A stretch of 64,000 bases of DNA from Streptomyces sp. NBC_00306 (GTDB lineage Bacteria; Actinomycetota; Actinomycetes; Streptomycetales; Streptomycetaceae): the NCBI RefSeq assembly GCF_036169555.1, contig NZ_CP108032.1, forward strand, positions 4,092,001 to 4,156,000, given 5' to 3'. Shown piece by piece: positions 23,715 to 33,655 of this stretch. The notes under the pieces were generated by a model, which worked only from the letters and a program-made list of their open reading frames with translations, ran no database searches and was not told where the DNA came from. Position 1 is the stretch's first letter. The number at the start of each line of letters is the position of its first letter. Position numbers and translations under genes: made by a program.

Positions 23715-24896
23715 CTAGCCGAGAGGGTGGGCCGCCAGCAGGTCGCCCAGAGCCTCCTCGTGGGCCGCTGCGGGGCCGAGGGAGAGTTCGAGCTGCTTGG
23801 CCCAGGCGTGATAGCGGTGCAGCGGGTAGTCGGTGTCGGCACCGAAGCCGCCGTGCAGATGCTGAGCGGTCTGGACGACCCGGCGTACCCCCTCCGAGGC
23901 CCAGATCTTCGCCACGGCGACATCGCCGGCCACAGGCAGCGGGCCGCCGACACCGGCACTGTCCCGTGCGGGTGTGAGCCGCCAGGCCGCCTGCCACAGA
24001 GTCGCCTCCATCGCCCTCAGGTCGATGTACCGGTCGGCCGCCTGCACGGCGACGGCCTGGAAGGTGGCGACGGGGAAGCCGAACTGTTCACGCTTGCCGG
24101 TGTAGGCGCTCGTCATGGCCAGTACACCTTCACCGAGCCCGAGCGAGAGCGCGCACGTGCCGGTGGTCAGCAGGTGGCGCAGCCACTCCCAGGCGCCTTC
24201 GGCGTCGATCAGCTCGGAAGCGTCGACCCGTACGGAATCCAGCGTGACCTCTGCGAACCGCTCGCCGCTCGTGGAGATCTGCTCGGCCTGCGCCATGCCG
24301 TCGCGGGTCCGGGGGACCAGTGCCAGGACAGCCTGCCCGTCGGGTGTGTGCGCCGGCACGGCGATGCGGTCCGCCGAGTGCGCCCAGGGGACACCTGTCT
24401 GCACGCCGTCGAGCAGCCAGCCGGCCTCCTGGCCGGTGTCCTGACTGGCTTCCCGGCCGGTGTCCCGCCGCGCCGTGACAGCGAGTTCGGCCGGGTCGTG
24501 TCCCGTACGTCCGTTGGCTCCCACGGTGATGACCAGTTCACCGCGGCCGACCCGAGGGAGGATCTCGTCCCTCAACCCGGCGCTGCCGTAGCGCTCCACG
24601 GCCATGGCGACCGCACTCGTCTCCAGCAGAGGTACCCGGGCCAGCACCCTGGCGGACTCGCGCAGCACCAGACAGAGGGCGATGGGGTCGAGTCCTGCTC
24701 CGCCGTACTCCGGTGACACCACCAGACTCAGCAGGTCGGCGTCCGTGAGCTTGGCCCACAGCGGCCGGTCGAACTCCTCGGCCACCGCGCCCGCTGTGAG
24801 CGCCGGGCTCGGCACGCCGTCGGGCGCGACACCCGAGAACACCGCCTTCGCAGCCTCGACGGCCGCCTGTTGCTCCTCGGTGAAGGTGAAGTCCAC
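23715..24896 (-). CDS. Acyl-CoA dehydrogenase family protein
   Basis: 393 residues: FAD-dependent acyl-CoA dehydrogenase fold with an N-terminal helical domain, middle beta domain (LVITVGANGRTG, WLLDGVQTGVPWAHSA) and C-terminal helical domain (AYTGKREQFGFPVATFQAV, QHLHGGFGADTDYPLHRY). The usual catalytic Glu position is not clear, as in many divergent actinobacterial members, so the substrate cannot be assigned. GTG at 24896 follows GGAGGACAGG. It follows paaE on the same strand, with its own palindromic operator in the gap, suggesting separate control. Confidence 0.88.
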   Translation of the reverse strand: MDFTFTEEQQAAVEAAKAVFSGVAPDGVPSPALTAGAVAEEFDRPLWAKLTDADLLSLVVSPEYGGAGLDPIALCLVLRESARVLARVPLLETSAVAMAVERYGSAGLRDEILPRVGRGELVITVGANGRTGHDPAELAVTARRDTGREASQDTGQEAGWLLDGVQTGVPWAHSADRIAVPAHTPDGQAVLALVPRTRDGMAQAEQISTSGERFAEVTLDSVRVDASELIDAEGAWEWLRHLLTTGTCALSLGLGEGVLAMTSAYTGKREQFGFPVATFQAVAVQAADRYIDLRAMEATLWQAAWRLTPARDSAGVGGPLPVAGDVAVAKIWASEGVRRVVQTAQHLHGGFGADTDYPLHRYHAWAKQLELSLGPAAAHEEALGDLLAAHPLG

Positions 24897-24962
24897 TGCC
24901 CTGTCCTCCCACACGCCGGCGGTGCTTGAGCCGTTGCCAGGTCCGGTTCCGCTGTTCGTATC

Positions 24963-24975
24963 TGACGGGTCGTCA
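24963..24975. promoter_or_regulatory. Candidate TetR-type operator upstream of the acyl-CoA dehydrogenase gene
   Basis: TGACGGGTCGTCA, a 13-bp palindrome (TGACG-3-CGTCA), 67 bases before the start. Similar sites control acyl-CoA dehydrogenase genes through TetR regulators in Actinobacteria. It differs from the paa palindrome. Confidence 0.45.
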
Positions 24976-25056
24976 AGATAGAACAGGTTCCTGAAAATGA
25001 ACACAGCTCGGCAGCGCGGGACAGGTCAGGTCACCGGTGGAGGGGTCCCCGGAGGG

Positions 25057-26112
25057 TCAGCGGTCGAAGTCGAGCTCCACTTCCGCTGTGGCCGGGTGGG
25101 ACTGGCAGGCCAGCACATAGCCCGCCTCGGTCTCCTCGGGCTCCAGCGCGAAATTGCGATCCATCCGGACCTCGCCCGACACCAGGAAGGCACGGCAAGT
25201 GCCGCAGACGCCGCCCTTGCACGCATACGGCGCGTCGGCACGGCTGCGCAGCACGGTCTCCAGGAGCGATTCCCCTTCCTGCACGGGCCACTTGCCGGAC
25301 CGTCCGTCCAGGGTCGCCGTCAGCGAGGCGTGCGCGGGAGCGCTCACGGGCTCGGCTGTGGGCGCCGAGCCGTCGTCCACATGGAAGATCTCCTGGTGGA
25401 TACGGCTCCGGTCGACGCCCAGTTGGCGCAGTGCCCGCTCGGCTCCCAGGACCAGGCCGAAGGGGCCGCACAGGAACCAGCCCTGCACGTCTGCCACCGA
25501 GAGCAGGGACGGCAGCAAGGCGGTCAGTCGTTCCTGGTCGAGCCGCCCGGACGGCAGGCCCGACTGCTGCTCCTCCCGGGACAGCGTGGTGACCAGCTGG
25601 AAGCGGTCGGGGAAACGGTCCTTGAGGTCCGCCACCTCGTCCAGGAACATCGTGGACGCCACGGTCCGGTCGCTGCGGATCAGACAGAACCGGGCCTCCG
25701 GCTCCCGGGCCAGCAGTGTGGCCGCCATCGACAGCACCGGAGTGATTCCGCTGCCGCCGACGACCGCGGCGAAGTACCCGGGCCGCGGTTCGAGCAGGAA
25801 GCGGCCCATGGGGGGCATCACCTCGACTGTGTCGCCGACGGCGAGCTCCTTGAGCGCGTACGTCGAGAAGTCACCCCCGTCGACCAGGCGGATGCCCACA
25901 CGCAGCACCGGATCGGTGCCGGAGGGGGAGGCGGCGGCGCAGATCGAGTACGTACGGCGGATCTCCTCGTCCCCCACCAGCCGGCGCATCGCCAGATGCT
26001 GGCCGGGGGTGTGGCGGAAGGTCTCGCACAGCTCGGGCGGCACCTGGAAGGTGACCGCGACCGAGTCGTCCGTGAGCCGTTCGACCTCGCTGACCCGGAG
26101 CGGATGGAACAT
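25057..26112 (-). CDS. paaE: 1,2-phenylacetyl-CoA epoxidase reductase subunit PaaE
   Basis: 351 residues. An N-terminal FAD/NAD(P)-binding ferredoxin reductase module (RRTYSICAAA, VVGGSGITPVLSM, WFLCGPFGLV) is followed by a plant-type 2Fe-2S domain with CKGGVCGTC and a distant Cys (LACQSHP). It passes electrons from NADPH to the PaaABC(D)E oxygenase that epoxidises the phenylacetyl-CoA ring. ATG at 26112 abuts the paaD stop; last gene of the paaABCDE operon. Confidence 0.96.
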   Translation of the reverse strand: MFHPLRVSEVERLTDDSVAVTFQVPPELCETFRHTPGQHLAMRRLVGDEEIRRTYSICAAASPSGTDPVLRVGIRLVDGGDFSTYALKELAVGDTVEVMPPMGRFLLEPRPGYFAAVVGGSGITPVLSMAATLLAREPEARFCLIRSDRTVASTMFLDEVADLKDRFPDRFQLVTTLSREEQQSGLPSGRLDQERLTALLPSLLSVADVQGWFLCGPFGLVLGAERALRQLGVDRSRIHQEIFHVDDGSAPTAEPVSAPAHASLTATLDGRSGKWPVQEGESLLETVLRSRADAPYACKGGVCGTCRAFLVSGEVRMDRNFALEPEETEAGYVLACQSHPATAEVELDFDR

Positions 26113-26712
26113 CTACAACTCCTTGAAGTGGTCGAACGGTTCACGGCAGTCGACGCAGCGGCGCAGCGCCTTGCACGCGGTGGAGGAGAACCTGCTCAGC
26201 AGTTCGGTGTCGGTGGATCCGCAGTGCGGGCAGCGCACCGAGAGCGTGAGCGGGATCGGGCCCTCCGCGGGCTGCGGCCGCGGCGGGGCTATCCCGAACT
26301 CGGCCAGCTTGCGCCGGCCCTCCGCGCTGATGTCGTTCGTCGACCAGGCCGGGGAGAGGACCTTGACGACCGAGACCTCGGCGACGCCGTGCTCGTGCAG
26401 CACCTGCTCGATGTCCGCCGTCATGGCCTCGATCGCCGGGCAGCCGGTGTACGTCGGGGTGAGCTCCACCTCGACGCGGCCCGGGCCGAGGATCTGAACC
26501 CCGCGCAGGACACCGAGCTCCTCCAGCGTCACCACGGGAAGCTCCGGGTCGGGCACGGAGCCGGCCAGCTTGCGCAGTTCGGACTCGAGCCGGCTGTCGT
26601 CAGCGGCCTTCGGCGCGCTCGCCGTCCGGTGGGCGGGAGCAGGCCGGGCAGAGGTGGCGGCCCGGTCGGCGTGGGCGCGACGGTCCGCGGTGAGGTGGGT
26701 GCCGGTCACCAT
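26113..26712 (-). CDS. paaD: Phenylacetyl-CoA epoxidase maturation subunit PaaD
   Basis: 199 residues. After a low-complexity Ala/Arg-rich N-terminus (about 1-45), a MIP18/DUF59 domain begins (VPDPELPVVTLEELGVLRGV, LTPTYTGCPAIEAM). It ends in a zinc-like CPHCGSTD...CVDC motif and the conserved C-terminus PFDHFKEL. PaaD is thought to act in Fe-S or diiron centre assembly of the epoxidase. ATG at 26712 overlaps the paaC stop; GTG at 26709 (GTGA overlap) is equally possible. Confidence 0.94.
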   Translation of the reverse strand: MVTGTHLTADRRAHADRAATSARPAPAHRTASAPKAADDSRLESELRKLAGSVPDPELPVVTLEELGVLRGVQILGPGRVEVELTPTYTGCPAIEAMTADIEQVLHEHGVAEVSVVKVLSPAWSTNDISAEGRRKLAEFGIAPPRPQPAEGPIPLTLSVRCPHCGSTDTELLSRFSSTACKALRRCVDCREPFDHFKEL

Positions 26713-27422
26713 GACGCCCCCGGGTGGCTGCGGTGCAGATGCTGCATCTCGGCGAGCATTCGGCCGAAGGACTCCGTGTGCAGTCCCTGACGCCCTGCGC
26801 CGGCCGCCCATGCGCCGACCCTCGGTCCCTCGGGCACGGTCAGCGTCGCACGGGTGAGGACGTCCGTCACCGTCTCCAGCCAGCGCGCCTCCAGCGCCTG
26901 CTGGTCGACGTCCAGCCCTTCGACCGGCTCGAACATCTCGCCCGTGAACCTCCACAGCGCCTGACAGGCCCGCTGCATGCGCTCATGGCTCTCGTCGGTG
27001 CCGTCACCGAGGCGCAGAGTCCACTGCTCGGCATGGTCCTGGTGGTACTCGACTTCCTTGACGGCCTTCGCCGCGAGCCCCGCGAACTCGCCTTCTCCGG
27101 CAGCGAGCTGCCCGTACAGCAGTCGCTGGTAGACGGAGAAGTAGAGCTGGCGGGCGATGGTGTGGGCGAAGTCGCCGTTCGGCTGCTCGACCAGCTGGAG
27201 GTTGCGGAAAGCCCGCTCCTCGCGCAGATAGGCCAGCTCGTCCTCGTCCCCGACGAGGGACAGCAGCACGCGGGCCTGGCCCAGCAGGTCCAGCGCGATG
27301 TTCGCGAGGGCGACGTCCTCCTCCAGCACGGGTGCGTGGCCCGCCCACTCCCCCAGCCGGTGCGAGAGCACCAGCGCGTCGTCGCCGAGGGCGAGTGCCG
27401 CGGCGTTCGCCGTGGTGGTCAC
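26706..27422 (-). CDS. paaC: 1,2-phenylacetyl-CoA epoxidase structural subunit PaaC
   Basis: 238 residues, ferritin-like four-helix bundle lacking a complete diiron site, matching PaaC: LGDDALVLSHRLGEWAGHAPVLEEDVALANIALDLLGQAR and VKEVEYHQDHAEQW (shown as family signatures in part). It forms the heterodimeric core with PaaA. GTG at 27422 overlaps the paaB stop by four bases. Confidence 0.95.
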   Translation of the reverse strand: MTTTANAAALALGDDALVLSHRLGEWAGHAPVLEEDVALANIALDLLGQARVLLSLVGDEDELAYLREERAFRNLQLVEQPNGDFAHTIARQLYFSVYQRLLYGQLAAGEGEFAGLAAKAVKEVEYHQDHAEQWTLRLGDGTDESHERMQRACQALWRFTGEMFEPVEGLDVDQQALEARWLETVTDVLTRATLTVPEGPRVGAWAAGAGRQGLHTESFGRMLAEMQHLHRSHPGASW

Positions 27423-27705
27423 AGGTGCTTCACCCCGTCCGGGATCTCGTAGAAGGTCGGGTGGCGGTACGGCTTGTCGGCGGACGGCTCGAAGAACGGG
27501 TCCTTCTCGTCCGGCGAGGACGCCGTGACCGCCGTGGAGGGCACGACCCAGATGGACACGCCTTCGTTCCGCCGGGTGTAGAGGTCCCGGGCGTTACGGA
27601 GCGCCATCTCGGCGTCCGGTGCATGGAGGCTGCCCGCGTGGGTGTGGGACAGACCGCGGCGGGAGCGCACGAAGACCTCCCACAGGGGCCAGCCGGTCGA
27701 ACCGC

Positions 27706-27709
<4 letters not shown>
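27419..27709 (-). CDS. paaB: 1,2-phenylacetyl-CoA epoxidase subunit PaaB
   Basis: 96 residues with the PaaB signature WPLWEVFVRSRRGLSHTHAG, HAPDAEMALRNARDLYTRR and EGVSIWVVPS. PaaB bridges two PaaAC dimers in the epoxidase. ATG at 27709 overlaps the paaA stop (ATGA). Confidence 0.95.
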
Positions 27710-28671
<962 letters not shown>

Positions 28672-28681
28672 CCGGGCCCCC

Positions 28682-28701
28682 TACCGACCGATCGTTCGGT
28701 T
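28682..28701. promoter_or_regulatory. Candidate PaaR operator at the paaA promoter
   Basis: On the minus strand this reads AACCGAACGATCGGTCGGTA, identical over all 20 bases to 33617-33636. The palindromic core is ACCGA-ACGA-TCGGT. It lies between divergent paaA and the DUF5819 gene and could affect both. Confidence 0.75.
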
Positions 28702-28746
28702 CATTGACTTCAATGGTGAGTCGACGGGCCTTAAGGTGTCAACCCT

Positions 28747-29880
28747 GTGGATGACCGACGTGCGCCGAAGGGGACCGGGGGCGGGATGGACTCCTACAAC
28801 GACGAGGACGCCGAAGGCGCCGCAACCAGGGGCTCCGGGGTGCCGCCGGACCGTGCCGCCGGGCCGGTGCGGCAGGCCACGCAGTCCTCGCAGCAGCCGT
28901 CGGACGGGCCTCAGCGTGCTTCGGAGGGGACTCGTGACTCTTCGGCGGACCAGGACCAGGACCAGGACCAGGACCAGGACCCGGACCAGGACCCGGACCC
29001 GCTCCCCGCACCCGGGGCCGGTCCGTCGTCCGCCGTTCGGGCAGAGCCCCGGACAGAGGCCCCGCAGACCGCGGAGCCCGCGACAGCCACCGTGCCCGGG
29101 CCCCGGAGCGGGATCCCGCACGAGGACGCCTTCCCGTCGGTGCCGGGCCGCTTCCCGTCGGACCCGGACGTCTCCTCGCCGGACCCGGACTCCGCGCCGC
29201 TCGATCCCGATGCCCCCACCCGCGGCATCGCGGCGCTCTCGCTGCCGTACCAGGTCGCCGTGGCCGTCTCGCTCGCCCTCATAGCCGTGCTCGCCGGCGT
29301 CCATGTGGCGATGGTGTTTCTGCACGTCGCCCCCGCCAACACGGCGAGCAAGGAGTACGGCAAGGCGATCGACGCCTGGGTCTATCCGGAGTTCGAGCAG
29401 AACTGGAAACTCTTCGCCCCCAACCCGCTCCAGCAGAATGTCGCCGTCCAGGTGAAGGCCGAGGTCACCACCCCCGACGGCGACCGCAGGAGCACCGGCT
29501 GGATCGATCTGAGCGCCGAGGACGGCGACGCGATCCGCGGCAATCTCCTCCCCAGTCACACCCAGCAGAACGCGCTGCGCAGGGCCTGGGACTTCTACAT
29601 CAATTCGCACGACGACAAGAACCGCTCCAGCGGCCTGCGCGGGCAGCTGTCCGAGAGCTACGTCCGCCGCCTGGTGATGGCCCGCCTCGAACGGCACGAC
29701 GTCGGCGGAGAGGTCGAGCGCATCCAGCTCAGGTCGTCGACCAGCGCGGTCAAGCCTCCGGACTGGAGCAACGAGAAGTTCGACCTCCGCCCGCAGTTCC
29801 GGGTCCTGCCGTGGTGGACCGTCACCGCGGCCGATCTGCCCGGGGGAGTCGACAACGGTCGTACGGAGGCGGACCGGTGA
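28747..29880 (+). CDS. DUF5819 family membrane protein
   Basis: 377 residues from the GTG at 28747; an ATG at 28786 would remove 13. The first 170 residues are disordered and acidic with an Asp-Gln/Asp-Pro hexanucleotide repeat. One membrane helix (about 178-200) precedes the exported DUF5819 domain (EFEQNWKLFAPNPLQQNVAVQVKAEV). The family has no known activity but is consistently paired with HTTM proteins, as here, where the stop overlaps the next start (GTGA). It may help the HTTM protein act on exported substrates, but that is inference. Confidence 0.82.
   Translation: MDDRRAPKGTGGGMDSYNDEDAEGAATRGSGVPPDRAAGPVRQATQSSQQPSDGPQRASEGTRDSSADQDQDQDQDQDPDQDPDPLPAPGAGPSSAVRAEPRTEAPQTAEPATATVPGPRSGIPHEDAFPSVPGRFPSDPDVSSPDPDSAPLDPDAPTRGIAALSLPYQVAVAVSLALIAVLAGVHVAMVFLHVAPANTASKEYGKAIDAWVYPEFEQNWKLFAPNPLQQNVAVQVKAEVTTPDGDRRSTGWIDLSAEDGDAIRGNLLPSHTQQNALRRAWDFYINSHDDKNRSSGLRGQLSESYVRRLVMARLERHDVGGEVERIQLRSSTSAVKPPDWSNEKFDLRPQFRVLPWWTVTAADLPGGVDNGRTEADR
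28948..28999 (+). repeat. GACCAG/GACCCG hexanucleotide repeat
   Basis: About eight hexamers coding alternating Asp-Gln then Asp-Pro inside the DUF5819 gene. The length should be prone to in-frame slippage and would vary only the disordered linker. Confidence 0.75.
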
Positions 29881-31115
29881 GCGATGCTTCCGAGCGCGGG
29901 AACGGCGGAGCCGTCCAGCGCATCACCGCCACGGCTTTCGGGCCGTACCAGACGGCCATCGTGCGGATCGGGTTCGCCGCCACCTGGCTGCTGTTCCTGC
30001 TGCGCGAGCTGCCCAACCGTCATGAGATGTACGGACCGCAGGGCCCGTGGAGCTGGGAGATGGGCCGTCGGCTGATCTCCGGCAACGACGCCTTCACGGC
30101 GCTGATGTGGTCGGACAGCACGCTCTGGTTCGAAGTCGTCTATGCCGTAGCGGTGCTGTCCAGCGCCCTGCTGCTGGTGGGCTGGCGGACCCGCACCATG
30201 TCCGCGCTTTTCATGATCGGCGTTCTGTCGCTCCAGAACCGCTCCATCTTCATGGGCGACGGTGGCGACAACGTGATCCATCTGATGGCCATCTACCTGG
30301 TCGTGACGCGCTGCGGTCAGGTCTGGTCGCTGGACGCGCGCCGCGCCGCCCTCGCCACGGAGCGGGAGTCCGAGGCGAGGGATGCCGGGGTATCGGAGTC
30401 CGGGGCGCGGGTCGCCGCGGGGACACGGAGCGACCGGGTCGGCCCGCTTCTGTGGACCGTGCTGGGAGTTGCCCTGGCCATCGCCACGTTCCTGAACGAC
30501 ACCGGCTGGTTCATCCTGCTGCTGCTCTGGGTGCTGTGGGTCGGTCAGGGCCTGTGGTGGATGGCGAACCGGCGAGCCCCGCAGGGTGAGCCGCGCATTC
30601 TGCTGGACGCTCTCGCCAATCTTGCCCACAACGCCGGGCTTCTGGTGATCATGGCCGAGGTCTGTCTCATCTACGCCACCGCCGGCTGGTACAAGATCCA
30701 GGGCTCACGCTGGCAGGACGGCACCGCGCTCTACTACCCGCTCAAGCTCGACTACTTCACCCCGTGGCCCGCGCTCTCCGATCTGCTGGCCTCGGGCGGG
30801 CTGATGGTGCTGGTGCTGACGTACGGCACGGTCGTCGTGCAGGTCGCCTTCCCCTTCACGCTCTTCAACCGGCGCGTCAAGAACGTCCTGCTCGTGGCCA
30901 TGATGCTGGAGCACGCCGGCATCGCCGTGCTGCTCGGACTGCCGTTCTTCTCCTTGGCGATGATCGCCGCCGACGCCGTGTTCCTGCCGACCGCGTTCCT
31001 GGTCTGGCTCGGCGCGCGGGTCGTGCGGGGCCGGGACCGGCTGTTCTCACGGGCGCCCGCCGTACCGGAGCAGCGGCAGGAGAGTCCCGAGCAGCCCCGT
31101 ACGCTCGTCGGGTGA
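29877..31115 (+). CDS. HTTM-domain membrane protein (vitamin K-dependent gamma-carboxylase-like)
   Basis: 412 residues with about eight to nine membrane helices. It contains an HTTM domain (GFAATWLLFLLRELPNR, HEMYGPQGPWSWEMG, SLQNRSIFMGDGGDNV, YATAGWYKIQGSRWQDG), the fold of the vertebrate vitamin K-dependent gamma-carboxylase membrane region and of several bacterial enzymes. The Lys of YKIQGSRW lies in a conserved stretch. The bacterial substrate is not known. GTG at 29877 overlaps the DUF5819 stop, and its own stop overlaps the SpoU gene (GTGA), so the three genes form a coupled operon. Confidence 0.85.
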   Translation: MSDASERGNGGAVQRITATAFGPYQTAIVRIGFAATWLLFLLRELPNRHEMYGPQGPWSWEMGRRLISGNDAFTALMWSDSTLWFEVVYAVAVLSSALLLVGWRTRTMSALFMIGVLSLQNRSIFMGDGGDNVIHLMAIYLVVTRCGQVWSLDARRAALATERESEARDAGVSESGARVAAGTRSDRVGPLLWTVLGVALAIATFLNDTGWFILLLLWVLWVGQGLWWMANRRAPQGEPRILLDALANLAHNAGLLVIMAEVCLIYATAGWYKIQGSRWQDGTALYYPLKLDYFTPWPALSDLLASGGLMVLVLTYGTVVVQVAFPFTLFNRRVKNVLLVAMMLEHAGIAVLLGLPFFSLAMIAADAVFLPTAFLVWLGARVVRGRDRLFSRAPAVPEQRQESPEQPRTLVG

Positions 31116-31786
31116 GCACCACCCGAGAACCGATCCACGACGATCACGATCCGCTGCAGTACGACGAGGGCTTCGGGCCCGAGGTCGGCGTCGGCCCTCA
31201 TCCGCTGCCGTGGCCCGAGGGCGACCACTACGACGCCGAGCTGCTGGCCAACGGCGACCGCCGCAATGTGGTCGATCCCTATCGGTACTGGACGCGTGAA
31301 GCGATCGTCGCCGATCTGGACACACGGCGGCACGGTTTCCATGTGGCCGTGGAGAACTGGGGCCACGACTTCAACATCGGCTCGGTGGTCCGGACCGCCA
31401 ACGCCTTCCTGGCGCGCGAGATCCACATCGTGGGCAGGCGGCGCTGGAACCGCCGCGGTGCCATGGTCACCGACCGCTACCAGCATGTGCGGCACCACCC
31501 GGACACGGAATCGCTGACCGCGTGGGCCGCCGCCGAGGATCTCCCGATCATCGGCATCGACAACCTGCCGGGCGCGGTGCCGCTGGAGCGGACCGAGCTG
31601 CCGCGCCGCTGTGTGCTGCTCTTCGGCCAGGAAGGCCCGGGTCTCACCGACGAGGCACGCAAGCACGCGACGATGGTGTGCTCCATCGCCCAGTTCGGCT
31701 CGACGCGGTCGATCAACGCCGGAGCGGCCGCGGCGATCGCCATGCACGCCTGGGTGCAGCGGTACGCGGAGATCCCGTCGCCCTAG
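31112..31786 (+). CDS. SpoU/TrmH-family RNA 2'-O-ribose methyltransferase
   Basis: 224 residues. The SPOUT knot motifs are present: ENWGHDFNIGSVVRTANAF (motif 1, with the catalytic Asn and Arg), VLLFGQEGPGLT (motif 2) and QFGSTRSINAGAAAAIAM (motif 3). It methylates ribose 2'-OH in tRNA or rRNA using SAM. GTG at 31112 overlaps the HTTM stop. An 18-bp-stem terminator follows. Confidence 0.93.
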   Translation: MSTTREPIHDDHDPLQYDEGFGPEVGVGPHPLPWPEGDHYDAELLANGDRRNVVDPYRYWTREAIVADLDTRRHGFHVAVENWGHDFNIGSVVRTANAFLAREIHIVGRRRWNRRGAMVTDRYQHVRHHPDTESLTAWAAAEDLPIIGIDNLPGAVPLERTELPRRCVLLFGQEGPGLTDEARKHATMVCSIAQFGSTRSINAGAAAAIAMHAWVQRYAEIPSP

Positions 31787-31853
31787 CGTCGCCCTGGGAG
31801 GACGAACCGTGTCGGGCCCTTTCCCGCCCTGGCCTGCGCCTGACCGGCACATG

Positions 31854-31893
31854 CCGTGCCGCAGACCCCGGTCGGCCGGGGTCTGCGGCACGG
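31854..31893. terminator. Strong bidirectional terminator between SpoU and paaN genes
   Basis: A perfect 18-bp stem (31854-31871 with 31876-31893) around a TCGG loop, between two convergent stops. Confidence 0.85.
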
Positions 31894-31901
31894 AGCTCTT
31901 C

Positions 31902-33563
31902 TCACGCCTGGCGGCGGACCTCCACCACCCGGAAGCGGTTGGAGACGAAGGCGCCGTCGCACAGGGCAGCGTTCGCCGCCGGGTTGCCGCCCGAGCCGTG
32001 GAAGTCGGAGAAGGCCGCCGTCTGGTTGACGTAGACCCCGCCCGTCAGATTCAGCGAGAGCTGGGCCGACTCGTCCAGGCAGACGTCCTCGATCGCGCGC
32101 TCCGTCTCCGCTGAGGTGGTGTAGGCACCCACCGTCATGGCGCCCTGGTCGCGGACCGTGCGCCGCAGCAGCTCCAGGGAGTCCGCGGTCGAGTCCACGG
32201 CGACCGCGAACGAGACCGGGCCGAAGCACTCGGTCAGATAGACCGCCTCGGTGTCCGGCTTGGCACCGTCGAGCTTGACGATCACCGGCGTACGCACGAC
32301 GGCGTCGGGGAACTCCGGGTTGGTGATCTTCCGCGAGGGAAGGGCCACTTCACCGAGACCGGCCGCGCCGTCCAGCCGGCCCTTCACATCGGGGTTGACG
32401 AGTGCGCCCAGCAGGGCGTTCGCCCGGGCGTCGTCGCCGAGCAGTCCGCCCACCGAGGCCGCCAGGTCGCCGACCACCTCGTCGTACGACTTGTGGCCGG
32501 CGTCCGTCGTGATGCCGTCGCGCGGAATCAGGAAGTTCTGCGGGGTGGTGCACATCTGGCCGCTGTAGAGGGACAGCGAGAAGGCCAGGTTGGACAGCAT
32601 CCCCTTGTAGTTGTCCGTGGAGTCGACGACGACGGTGTTGACGCCGGCCTTCTCGGTGTAGACCTGCGCCTGACGGGCGTTGGCCTCCAGCCAGTCACCG
32701 AACGCGGTGGAACCCGTGTAGTCGATGATCTTGATCTCGGGGCGCACGGCCAGGGTCTTGGCGATGCCTTCACCGGGACGCTCGGCGGCCAGGGCCACCA
32801 GGTTCGGGTCGAAGCCCGCCTCGGCCAGCACCTCGCGGGCCACACGCACGGTGAGCGCCAGCGGGAGGACGGCGCGCGGGTGCGGCTTGACCAGGACGGG
32901 GTTGCCGGTGGCGAGCGACGCGAACAGGCCGGGATAGCCGTTCCACGTCGGGAAGGTGTTGCAGCCGATCAGCAGGGAGATACCGCGGCCGGCCGTGGTG
33001 AAGGTCTTCCGCAGCTCCAGCGGGTCCCGCTTGCCCTGGGGCTTGGACCAGTCGGCGGCCGCGGGGGTGCGGACCTGCTCGGCGTACGCGTACGCCACGG
33101 CTTCCATGCCGCGGTCCTGGGCGTGCGGGCCGCCCGCCTGGAACGCCATCATGAACGCCTGCCCGCTGGTGTGCATCACCGCGTGGGCGAATTCATGGGT
33201 GCGGGCGCTGATGCGCGACAGGATCTCCAGGCAGACCAGGGCGCGCGCCTCCGGGCCGGCCTCACGCCAGCCGGCCATCCCCGCACGCATGGCAGGGAGC
33301 AGGACGTCCAGGTCGGGATGCGGGTACTCGATGCCCAACTCCGGGCCGTACGGCGAGACCTCGCCACCCGTCCAGTCGTCGGTGCCCGGCTGGTCCAGGT
33401 CGAACCTGGTGCCGCGCAGGGCTTCGAAAGCCGCGAGCCCCTCGGCCGGCGCGCTCTCGCCGTACGCCTTCGGGTGCTCGGGGTGCGGGGACCAGTAGGC
33501 GCGGGTGCGGATCGCCTCGAGGGCCTGGTCGAGCGTCGGCCGGTGGGTCTCGGTCAGCTGCAT
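31902..33563 (-). CDS. paaN: Phenylacetate degradation protein PaaN (aldehyde-dehydrogenase-like)
   Basis: 553 residues, aldehyde dehydrogenase superfamily of the PaaN_2 type (usual length about 550). Visible features are NTFPTWNGYPGLFASLATGNPVLVKPHP, IDYTGSTAFGDWLE and SGQMCTTPQNFLIP with the catalytic Cys. PaaN-type proteins act in ring-opening or semialdehyde oxidation of the paa pathway; unlike PaaZ there is no fused hydratase domain. ATG at 33563 follows GAGGAG; the frame is open far upstream but antisense to paaH. It is divergent from paaH across the shared operator. Confidence 0.93.
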   Translation of the reverse strand: MQLTETHRPTLDQALEAIRTRAYWSPHPEHPKAYGESAPAEGLAAFEALRGTRFDLDQPGTDDWTGGEVSPYGPELGIEYPHPDLDVLLPAMRAGMAGWREAGPEARALVCLEILSRISARTHEFAHAVMHTSGQAFMMAFQAGGPHAQDRGMEAVAYAYAEQVRTPAAADWSKPQGKRDPLELRKTFTTAGRGISLLIGCNTFPTWNGYPGLFASLATGNPVLVKPHPRAVLPLALTVRVAREVLAEAGFDPNLVALAAERPGEGIAKTLAVRPEIKIIDYTGSTAFGDWLEANARQAQVYTEKAGVNTVVVDSTDNYKGMLSNLAFSLSLYSGQMCTTPQNFLIPRDGITTDAGHKSYDEVVGDLAASVGGLLGDDARANALLGALVNPDVKGRLDGAAGLGEVALPSRKITNPEFPDAVVRTPVIVKLDGAKPDTEAVYLTECFGPVSFAVAVDSTADSLELLRRTVRDQGAMTVGAYTTSAETERAIEDVCLDESAQLSLNLTGGVYVNQTAAFSDFHGSGGNPAANAALCDGAFVSNRFRVVEVRRQA

Positions 33564-33616
33564 GACGGACCAACTCCTCGTCGAGCTGGGCAGGGATGGA
33601 ATGACAGAGTTAGAGT

Positions 33617-33636
33617 AACCGAACGATCGGTCGGTA
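33617..33636. promoter_or_regulatory. Candidate PaaR operator between paaN and paaH
   Basis: Reads AACCGAACGATCGGTCGGTA, identical to the paaA-promoter site. Core palindrome ACCGAACGATCGGT. It lies 54 bases from the paaN start and 51 from the paaH start, and can serve both. Confidence 0.78.
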
Positions 33637-33655
33637 CAAGGGGGCCTGTCAAACC

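Noticed and set aside
24963..24975. Another PaaR operator
   Set aside because: TGACG-N3-CGTCA shares no core with ACCGA-N4-TCGGT.
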